Assembly: GCA_037443105.1 (NCBI GenBank)
Contig: JBBIOZ010000054.1
Location: 1-10,528, forward strand
DNA from: JAWCLZ01 sp037443105
GTDB taxonomy: Archaea; Halobacteriota; JAWCLZ01
Length of the DNA stretch: 10,528 nucleotides
Reading direction: 5' to 3'
The translations under genes and the position numbers were made by a program. Below the pieces are notes generated by a model. The model searched no databases and was not told the origin of the DNA. It saw nothing but the letters and a program-made list of their open reading frames with translations. Shown in pieces: positions 6,314-10,528 of this stretch; position 1 is the first letter of the stretch; each line of letters opens with the position of its first letter.

Positions 6314-6385
6314 TATACAGAGTTTGCCTAGCATCTTTGAAATTAAAGCGTTTCTCCAGATAATTATTTCTAGTTTCACAGATTA

Positions 6386-6477
6386 TTTGCTGCATTGTAA
6401 GTGCGCCATTGTATTAAACCTTAGGCGCCAAGGCACTCGGAGGGAGCTTTGAAAATTTTCTCCCTATGTGGTGCAAA
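6386..6477. ncRNA. Candidate structured RNA element, strand uncertain
   Basis: A segment with higher G+C than its A/T-rich flanks can fold into a three-way arrangement. The closing stem is TTTGC (6386-6390) with GCAAA (6473-6477), extended by CAT (6393-6395) with ATG (6466-6468). Hairpin 1 is AGTGC (6400-6404) with GCACT (6433-6437), plus GCC (6405-6407) with GGC (6424-6426). Hairpin 2 is AGGGAG (6441-6446) with CTCCCT (6460-6465). An alternative local fold uses the near-palindrome CCTTAGGCGCCAAGG (6419-6433). A minus-strand TATA-like box at 6512-6520 is suitably placed to start a transcript near 6490 that would contain it. No known RNA family was recognised. Confidence 0.3.
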
Positions 6478-6511
6478 AGACGATCCCTCATTTAAATCAC
6501 CGCAATAACAT

Positions 6512-6520
6512 CTATATATC
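6512..6520 (-). promoter_or_regulatory. TATA-like box upstream of the candidate RNA
   Basis: GATATATAG on the minus strand is a good archaeal TATA match. It predicts a start near 6490, just before the foldable segment. The transcript could be a free-standing RNA or a long leader of the mutase operon. Confidence 0.35.
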
Positions 6521-6557
6521 TTATTTCAATCATTTCTCATAAAATTATTACCCTGAA

Positions 6558-6755
6558 TCATTTCAATTTTTTAATCAAACTCGGCCAAATTGAAGCTGAA
6601 ACAATTAATGAAAGAATAAAAACAAAGAGCATACCTCCTGCTATATCTACAAATGAATAGATATTTTTAATCGCCGCTAGGGAATAAAATATTAGGGTAA
6701 TTAAAAACGAAGTCACAATACTTGCAGCTAAGCTATAAAATCCTTTTTTAATCAT
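6558..6755 (-). CDS. Two-helix membrane protein downstream of copA (65 aa)
   Basis: I do not recognise the family. The 65 residues form a basic start (MIKKG), a first membrane segment at about 7-29 (SLAASIVTSFLITLIFYSLA), a short loop with Lys and Asp, a second segment at about 37-58 (GGMLFVFILSLIVSASIW) and a basic end (LIKKLK). The positive-inside rule puts both ends in the cytoplasm. It has no Cys or His and just three Met, so direct copper binding is not evident. Its start is 3 bases past the copA stop, and its ribosome binding site AAGAGGT (6761-6767) overlaps the copA end, so it is translated from the copA message. It may stabilise or regulate the pump (inference from position only). 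Confidence 0.78.
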   Translation of the reverse strand: MIKKGFYSLAASIVTSFLITLIFYSLAAIKNIYSFVDIAGGMLFVFILSLIVSASIWPSLIKKLK

Positions 6756-6758
6756 ATT

Positions 6759-9431
6759 CTACCTCTTCAATTTTTCCCTCTTCATCAGCAGAGTATTCAA
6801 CGTAACTGAAATCGAGCTCATAGCCATCGCAAGAGCGGCTAGAGCAGGATTTATCAAAAATGGCGGATTGGTAAATGGAAAAAGCACGCCTGCTGCAATT
6901 GGAATGCCAATGGTATTGTAGATGAATGCCCAGAATAAATTTTGCTTGATCTTGCTCATTGTCATTTTGCTTAGCTTAATCGCATATGCCACATCTCTAA
7001 CATCATTTTTTATGAGCACAATTTGCCCTGCCTCCATTGCAATATCAGTGCCGCTTCCAAGGGCTACACCTATATCTGCTTGCATTAAAGCTGGAGCATC
7101 ATTTATTCCATCGCCAACCATTGCCACGACTTTCCCACCTTCCTGAAGCTTTTTAATCTCCATAGCTTTATCCTCAGGCAGTACCTCCGCAAGCACTCGA
7201 TTTATACCAAGCTGGAGTGCAATAGCACGAGCGGTGCAAGCGTTATCGCCGGTGATCATCGCCACCTCCAGTCCCATACTACGAAGCATTCCAATGGCTT
7301 CTAAAGAGCTCTCCTTAAGAGTATCAGCCACGCCTAAAATTCCCATCGCCTTGCCATCAACTGCTAGCACCATAGCTGTTTTACCGCTTTCTTCAAGCTC
7401 CTTCATCCTCTCATTCAAAGCAGCAATATCAATAGAATTCTCAAGCATGAGCTTCCGCGTTCCAACCAGAATTCTCCTGCCATTAAACTTAGCTTCAACA
7501 CCGCGCCCAGGTATTGCCTTGAATTCTTGAGCATCAGGAATTTCAATTCCCCTCTCCCTCGCACCTTTAACAATTGCAATACCTATTGGATGTTCGGATC
7601 CCTTCTCAGCAATTGCAGCAAGCTTCAAAACCTCTTGCTCACCATTAAATGCAATTACATCAGTAAGCTCAGGCTCTCCCTTTGTTAAAGTCCCAGTTTT
7701 ATCGAATATAATCATATCAAGCTTCTCAGTTCTCTCGAGAGCTACAGCATCTTTAATGAGAATGCCATTCTCCGCTCCCTTACCAGTGCCAACCATTATA
7801 GCAGTTGGGGTAGCTAAGCCAACTGCACAAGGACAGGAGATAACTAGCACAGTTATGGAAATCAAAAGTGCAAATAAGAATGGAGTTGTAGCCCCATATG
7901 CTAGCGCTACATTGAAGTGCCAGTAGCCAATGAAGAACCAGAAGAAAAAGGCGGTTAAAGCAAGCGTGTGAACCGCGAGAATAAAGTGTCCAGCGACGAT
8001 ATCAGCTAGCTTTTGAATCGGTGCTTTAGAGCTTTGAGCATCCTCTACAAGTTTTATTATTTGAGCAAGCGCTGTATCAGCACCTACTTTAGTGGCTCGA
8101 AATTTAATCATACCTGTTTTATTAATCGTTGCGCCAATTACCTCGCTCCCAGGGCTTTTTTCCACAGGTATACTCTCGCCAGTGATCATTGATTCATCAA
8201 CTGCAGAGCTGCCCTCGATAACAATTCCATCCACAGGCAGCTTTTCCCCAGGTCTAACAACAACGATATCGCCCACCTTTACCTCCTCAACGGCTACTTC
8301 CTTCTCCTCACCATTTATCAAAATGCGAGCAGTTTTGGCTTTTAATCCCATGAGCTTTCTAATCGCTTCAGAGGTCTTGCCCTTGGTAATTGCCTCGAGA
8401 TATCGACCGAGCACTATGAATGCAATGAGCAGCGCAGCAGTATCATAATAAGTATGCTCATAGCCTGGGCCTAGATCGAGAAATGTAGCTGCTACGCTCA
8501 CTGCATAAGCAGCTCCAGTGCCAGTGGCAATTAAAAGATTCATATCTGTAAACCCATGCTTCAAGCCGCGATATGTGCCTTCGAAGAACTGCCTTCCGGG
8601 TATGAGCATGACAATTGTGGTGAGCAGAAAGAGCAGATAATTATTTGTCAAAAACTCGGGCACGAATGCAAGGCTAAAAGCTCTTGCCATGTCTCCAAGG
8701 GAAATGGGAATTGCAAGAGCAATAGCAACGATTAAATTAATCTTCTGCTTTTTAGTCTCCTTCTCCCTCGCAGCCCTCTCTCTATCTATATCCTCAATTT
8801 CAATAGCGGTATATCCAGCCTCGCTAATTGCTTGCTTTATCCTAGCAATATCCACTTTACTTGGATCAAATTCCACTTTAGCTTGCTCTAGGGGAAAGCT
8901 AACACTTGCTTTGAGCACGCCATCGAGATCGCTTAAAGCACTTTCAATATTTTGAGCACAGGCTGCGCAATGCATCCCGCTTATTTTAAGTGTGATCTCG
9001 CGACTAATCCTAAAACCCACTTTTTCTACAATTTTTTTCAATTCCCCAGCACTAATATGCGAGGGAAGAAATTCGATAACTGCAGTTTGAGTAGCAAGAT
9101 CAATGCTAGCGCGAACCACGCCATTGATATTGCTCAAGCTATTTTGTAGCTTCTCTTTCGCAGCAAGTGAAGAGATATCTAGCTTGAGTTTAAGTTGCTC
9201 AATTTTAGGGCGATAGCCAAGTTCAGCTATAGCTTTAATAAAAGCTTCGAGATTCACAGCTTCAGGATCAAAAGCAATGCTTGCTTTCTCAGCTCCAAAG
9301 CTAACACTTGCTCTCTCAACACCCCTTACATTCTTTAATACTTCTTCAATATTTTGAGCGCAGGAGGCGCAATGCATGCCTTCAATGCCAATTGAAATCT
9401 TGCTTAGCTCTTTTTTCTCCTTCTCTCTCAT
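6759..9431 (-). CDS. copA: Copper-exporting P1B-type ATPase
   Basis: Pumps Cu+ out of the cytoplasm using ATP. It is 890 residues, longer than the typical 750-800 because of three N-terminal HMA-like domains. HMA1 has GMHCASC (Cys 21/24) and HMA3 has GMHCAAC (Cys 155/158). The middle domain (about 80-142) keeps the fold pattern but has Ser88 and Ala91 in place of the cysteines. Eight membrane segments follow. The actuator motif is TGES (417-420) and the metal-site motif is CPC (533-535). Phosphorylated Asp577 lies in DKTGTLT, SEHP is at 612-615, and GDGIND is at 773-778. Y838-N839 and M871xxxS875 in the last two helices complete the Cu+ (P1B-1) signature. There is no convincing ribosome binding site, and a TATAAT element centred about 25 bases before the ATG suggests a leaderless message. 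The regulator gene lies directly upstream on the same strand. Confidence 0.96.
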   Translation of the reverse strand: MREKEKKELSKISIGIEGMHCASCAQNIEEVLKNVRGVERASVSFGAEKASIAFDPEAVNLEAFIKAIAELGYRPKIEQLKLKLDISSLAAKEKLQNSLSNINGVVRASIDLATQTAVIEFLPSHISAGELKKIVEKVGFRISREITLKISGMHCAACAQNIESALSDLDGVLKASVSFPLEQAKVEFDPSKVDIARIKQAISEAGYTAIEIEDIDRERAAREKETKKQKINLIVAIALAIPISLGDMARAFSLAFVPEFLTNNYLLFLLTTIVMLIPGRQFFEGTYRGLKHGFTDMNLLIATGTGAAYAVSVAATFLDLGPGYEHTYYDTAALLIAFIVLGRYLEAITKGKTSEAIRKLMGLKAKTARILINGEEKEVAVEEVKVGDIVVVRPGEKLPVDGIVIEGSSAVDESMITGESIPVEKSPGSEVIGATINKTGMIKFRATKVGADTALAQIIKLVEDAQSSKAPIQKLADIVAGHFILAVHTLALTAFFFWFFIGYWHFNVALAYGATTPFLFALLISITVLVISCPCAVGLATPTAIMVGTGKGAENGILIKDAVALERTEKLDMIIFDKTGTLTKGEPELTDVIAFNGEQEVLKLAAIAEKGSEHPIGIAIVKGARERGIEIPDAQEFKAIPGRGVEAKFNGRRILVGTRKLMLENSIDIAALNERMKELEESGKTAMVLAVDGKAMGILGVADTLKESSLEAIGMLRSMGLEVAMITGDNACTARAIALQLGINRVLAEVLPEDKAMEIKKLQEGGKVVAMVGDGINDAPALMQADIGVALGSGTDIAMEAGQIVLIKNDVRDVAYAIKLSKMTMSKIKQNLFWAFIYNTIGIPIAAGVLFPFTNPPFLINPALAALAMAMSSISVTLNTLLMKREKLKR
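6761..6767 (-). promoter_or_regulatory. Ribosome binding site overlapping the copA stop
   Basis: AAGAGGT on the minus strand shares its last base with the copA stop codon and is 5 bases before the ATG of the 65-residue protein. It supports both that start and an operon with copA. Confidence 0.6.
8943..8975 (-). repeat. Repeat copy 2: DNA of HMA3 copper site
   Basis: This 33-base stretch matches 9345-9377 at 30 positions. It spans the MHC-x-x-C-AQNIE codons of the third HMA domain. The similarity extends past the cysteine codons, suggesting duplication of one HMA domain within copA or gene conversion between domains. Confidence 0.75.
9345..9377 (-). repeat. Repeat copy 1: DNA of HMA1 copper site
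   Basis: Partner of 8943-8975, with 30 of 33 bases identical, covering the MHC-x-x-C-AQNIE codons of the first HMA domain. The middle domain lacks this block entirely. Confidence 0.75.
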
Positions 9432-9452
9432 TTTCTTTATATGATTTTTTCA

Positions 9453-9458
9453 ATTATA
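9453..9458 (-). promoter_or_regulatory. TATA box of copA (leaderless transcript)
   Basis: TATAAT on the minus strand is centred about 25 bases upstream of the copA ATG. This is the archaeal distance from TATA box to transcription start, so transcription should begin at or next to the ATG. The lack of a ribosome binding site before copA agrees. Confidence 0.5.
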
Positions 9459-9503
9459 CAGCTATGGCTTTTTTGATTTAAAGATAAAAAATTTTCCCAA
9501 TAT

Positions 9504-9521
9504 TTTTTAAAATTTTAAAAA
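9504..9521. repeat. 18-bp perfect A/T palindrome between copR and copA
   Basis: TTTTTAAAATTTTAAAAA is its own reverse complement and begins at the base directly after the copR-like stop codon. It lies about 50 bases upstream of the copA TATA box. It can act as a copR terminator, together with the T-rich run downstream on the minus strand, or as an operator for the Lrp-like regulator; such regulators bind palindromic A/T-rich sites as dimers. Confidence 0.5.
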
Positions 9522-10136
9522 CTAAACTTCTCTTTTTATACGCTGATATTTATTTTCAAACTCCCTCCGGCAGATATCGCAGCAAAAGTGGTAGAATTTA
9601 TTGTCAATTTTTCTCTTAACACCCTCGCCAGCAATTAATCCTCCGCAATAAGCGCAATCAATGCTTGCAATCGTTAGATCCAGAGCTCGGCCACCACTTG
9701 CAACTTGCTTCAGAAAAAGCACCTTCCAAGCTTTGACATTTTCAAGCTTAAATTCCGAGATGAACTTGAATATTGCTTCAACATTTCCCTCGATTATCGC
9801 GATAATGCCAAACTCAGAATCCGAAGTTGTATATATATCTCTTACTATAGGCATGCTGCTGAGTTCTTTTACCACGCTTTTAACATTGCCAAGATCAACG
9901 CTGAGCAAAAGAGTTGCGGTAACGAAATTGAGCTGCTTTAAATCAAGTTCAATTGTGAAGCGCTTTACAATACCCAAGTCCTTAAGCCTTTTAATTCTAC
10001 TATCAACCGTAGGAGTGGTAACTCCAACTTGCTTTGCAATATCTCTAAAAGAAGCTCTGCCATTTTCAATAAGGAGCTTCAATATCTTAACATCAAGCTC
10101 ATCCAATATTGCCATGAATAAAGGTTCGATTTGCAT
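9522..10136 (-). CDS. copR: CopR-like Lrp/AsnC regulator with C-terminal TRASH metal-sensing domain
   Basis: Predicted copper-responsive transcription factor controlling the adjacent pump. It is 204 residues. An Lrp-type winged helix-turn-helix occupies about 10-60 (LDELDVKILKLL; VGVTTPTVDSRIKRLKDLGIV). A RAM-like effector and oligomerisation domain occupies about 67-148. A TRASH domain occupies 160-204 with ligands Cys161, Cys164, Cys185 and Cys189 (C-x2-CG, then FCCDIC). HTH plus TRASH next to copA is the arrangement known from Sulfolobus CopR. The chosen ATG has AAGGA 8 bases upstream. The in-frame ATG at 10115 (residue 8, directly before the conserved LDELD) lies about 25 bases from the centre of the TTTTATAT box (10137-10144) and could be a leaderless start giving 197 residues. 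Whether it activates or represses cannot be read from the sequence. Confidence 0.92.
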   Translation of the reverse strand: MQIEPLFMAILDELDVKILKLLIENGRASFRDIAKQVGVTTPTVDSRIKRLKDLGIVKRFTIELDLKQLNFVTATLLLSVDLGNVKSVVKELSSMPIVRDIYTTSDSEFGIIAIIEGNVEAIFKFISEFKLENVKAWKVLFLKQVASGGRALDLTIASIDCAYCGGLIAGEGVKRKIDNKFYHFCCDICRREFENKYQRIKREV

Positions 10137-10144
10137 ATATAAAA
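10137..10144 (-). promoter_or_regulatory. TATA box of the regulator gene
   Basis: TTTTATAT on the minus strand abuts the upstream ATG of the regulator and is centred about 25 bases from the ATG at 10115, pointing to a leaderless start there. A second candidate, GATATATC at 10153-10160, would instead place the start near the upstream ATG. Confidence 0.4.
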
Positions 10145-10195
10145 TCCTTTTGGATATATCTTGAAATTTGAAAAAATATTGAAAGCGAATTTTAA

Positions 10196-10312
10196 CTATC
10201 CCAAAAACTTTGAGAAAATACCTTTCTTCTTAGCTTGTTGCTCGTGTTTCTTCTCCTCGAAATTAGCTTTCTCCTCGTGTTTATGAGAATGCTTTGATCC
10301 GCAACAGCGCAT
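10196..10312 (-). CDS. 38-residue Cys/His/Lys-rich peptide in the copper cluster
   Basis: I do not recognise a named family. The peptide starts MRCCGSKHSHKHEEK, with adjacent Cys 3-4 followed by His 8, 10 and 12. It has a fourth His at 23, a highly charged Lys/Glu middle, and ends in an amphipathic basic segment (KKKGIFSKFLG). Coding is supported by a strong AGGTGA site (10319-10324) exactly 6 bases before the ATG, by the metal-ligand clustering and by the position between a YHS-domain remnant and the copper regulator. It may be a soluble copper chaperone or buffer, with CC plus H-x-H-x-H as ligands (inference). A TATA-like AATATAAAAA (10331-10340) precedes it. It is too short for default gene callers, so it is easily missed. 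Confidence 0.65.
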   Translation of the reverse strand: MRCCGSKHSHKHEEKANFEEKKHEQQAKKKGIFSKFLG

Positions 10313-10318
10313 ATTTTA

Positions 10319-10324
10319 TCACCT
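10319..10324 (-). promoter_or_regulatory. Ribosome binding site of the 38-aa peptide
   Basis: AGGTGA on the minus strand, 6 bases from the ATG. It is the same GGTGA type used by the two plus-strand TTG-start genes in this window. Confidence 0.65.
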
Positions 10325-10330
10325 GTGTTC

Positions 10331-10340
10331 TTTTTATATT
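10331..10340 (-). promoter_or_regulatory. TATA-like element before the 38-aa peptide
   Basis: AATATAAAAA on the minus strand, in the A/T-rich gap after the YHS remnant. Its spacing to the ATG is short for a message with a ribosome binding site; another A/T-rich candidate lies around 10352-10366. Confidence 0.3.
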
Positions 10341-10393
10341 CTCAATTCTTTATTCTTTATTTGATTTCCTGTTTACAAATGGAAAATAAAAAT

Positions 10394-10417
10394 TTGAAAT
10401 TTTTTTTAAAATTTCAA
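10394..10417 (-). terminator. 10-bp perfect inverted repeat at the end of the YHS gene
   Basis: TTGAAATTTT (10394-10403) and AAAATTTCAA (10408-10417) flank a 4-base loop and overlap the YHS stop codon. On the minus strand ATTTTTATTTT follows, as in a terminator. The A/T-only character resembles the palindrome after the regulator, so a shared operator is a second possibility. Confidence 0.5.
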
Positions 10418-10528
10418 TGATGATGCATTTTATGTACACCGAGATATTTCTCTGGATTTGATTCAAATGCCTTTTTTCCTGCGGCACAGAAGTAATAGGT
10501 TTTCCCTTGTATTCAGATTTAAATAGAG
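10414..10528 (-). pseudogene. YHS-domain protein, partial at window edge and frameshifted
   Basis: The end of a YHS (TRASH-like) metal-binding domain is readable on the minus strand: KTYYFCAAGKKAFESNPEKYLG, ending in a His-rich VHKMHHH tail and TGA. Just upstream in this frame is a stop (TGA), while the preceding residues of the domain (KSEYKG) continue in a neighbouring frame. One extra A in the four-base A run (10500-10503) would restore KSEYKGKTYYFC, so a one-base deletion or assembly error lies there. The domain usually reads FC-x3-C; here the codon for the second Cys appears to be missing. YHS domains often accompany copper pumps. Whether the gene is broken in the organism or only in the assembly cannot be decided from one edge. 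Confidence 0.6.

Larger units (their letters stand above)
6189..6557. other. 369-base intergenic region between the mutase operon and the copper cluster
   Basis: No open frame of credible length is present on either strand. It holds the mutase ribosome binding site and possible TATA box, an inverted repeat followed by a T tract (6281-6313), a GC-richer foldable segment (6386-6477) and a minus-strand TATA-like box (6512-6520). It is the only long non-coding stretch in the window. Confidence 0.8.

Noticed and set aside
6386..6477. tRNA or tRNA remnant
   Set aside because: There is no 7-bp acceptor stem, no GTTCRA-type T-loop and no suitable anticodon arm on either strand.
6189..6557. Cobalamin riboswitch upstream of the B12-dependent mutase
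   Set aside because: I looked for the conserved B12-box and the GCCACTG-type core on the minus strand and found neither; the foldable segment does not resemble that architecture, and such riboswitches are rare in archaea.
8092..8448. Plus-strand open frame of 118 codons opposite copA
   Set aside because: It is antisense to the actuator region of a clearly real pump gene, has Ser/Thr/Pro-rich shadow composition and no ribosome binding site of note.
9661..10164. Plus-strand open frame of 167 codons opposite the regulator
   Set aside because: It is a mirror of the regulator codons with low-complexity Ser/Leu composition; the minus frame has a clear HTH and TRASH domain.
1..10528. Insertion sequences, integrase genes or attachment sites
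   Set aside because: No transposase or recombinase motifs, no terminal inverted repeats with target duplications and no tRNA gene were seen; the gene content is housekeeping and metal handling.

Overview
The window looks archaeal. A surface-layer protein ends in a Thr-Pro linker and a PGF-CTERM sorting tail. There is a short archaeal Clp1/Grc3-type polynucleotide kinase, a split methylmalonyl-CoA mutase with separate catalytic and B12-binding subunits, an Lrp-like regulator fused to a TRASH metal-sensing domain, TATA-like boxes at archaeal spacing, GGAGGT/GGTGA ribosome binding sites and two likely TTG starts. The S-layer domain resembles the Methanosarcinales/Archaeoglobales (Halobacteriota) type, so I infer a relative of those groups, probably assembled from a metagenome because two 10-N gaps are present. 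No rRNA or tRNA is present to settle the taxonomy.

Layout. 1-1098 (+) is the 3' part of the S-layer gene, closed by a hairpin-plus-T-tract terminator. 1253-1795 (+) is a hypothetical lipoprotein whose lipobox has been duplicated in tandem. 1821-2825 (-) is the Clp1-like 5'-kinase, divergent from a 73-residue helical protein at 2891-3112 (+). 3136-6188 (-) is a three-gene methylmalonyl-CoA mutase operon in the order B12-binding small subunit, MeaB GTPase, catalytic large subunit. The small subunit is damaged only by assembly gaps. 6189-6557 is a long intergenic stretch with a GC-richer, foldable segment that may be a structured RNA or part of the mutase leader. 6558-10528 (-) is a copper-handling cluster: a frameshifted YHS-domain remnant at the edge, a 38-residue Cys/His-rich peptide, a CopR-like regulator, a CopA Cu+-ATPase with three HMA-like domains (the middle one without its cysteines), and a two-helix membrane protein.

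How the genes work together. The mutase operon interconverts (R)-methylmalonyl-CoA and succinyl-CoA with adenosylcobalamin, and MeaB loads and protects the cofactor. The copper cluster pairs a cytoplasmic metal sensor with an export pump and small metal-binding or membrane accessories. copA, and possibly copR, appear to be leaderless transcripts, and AT-rich perfect inverted repeats flank copR. The least described parts are the 38-residue peptide, the 65-residue membrane protein, the degenerate HMA domain, and the foldable segment at 6386-6477.
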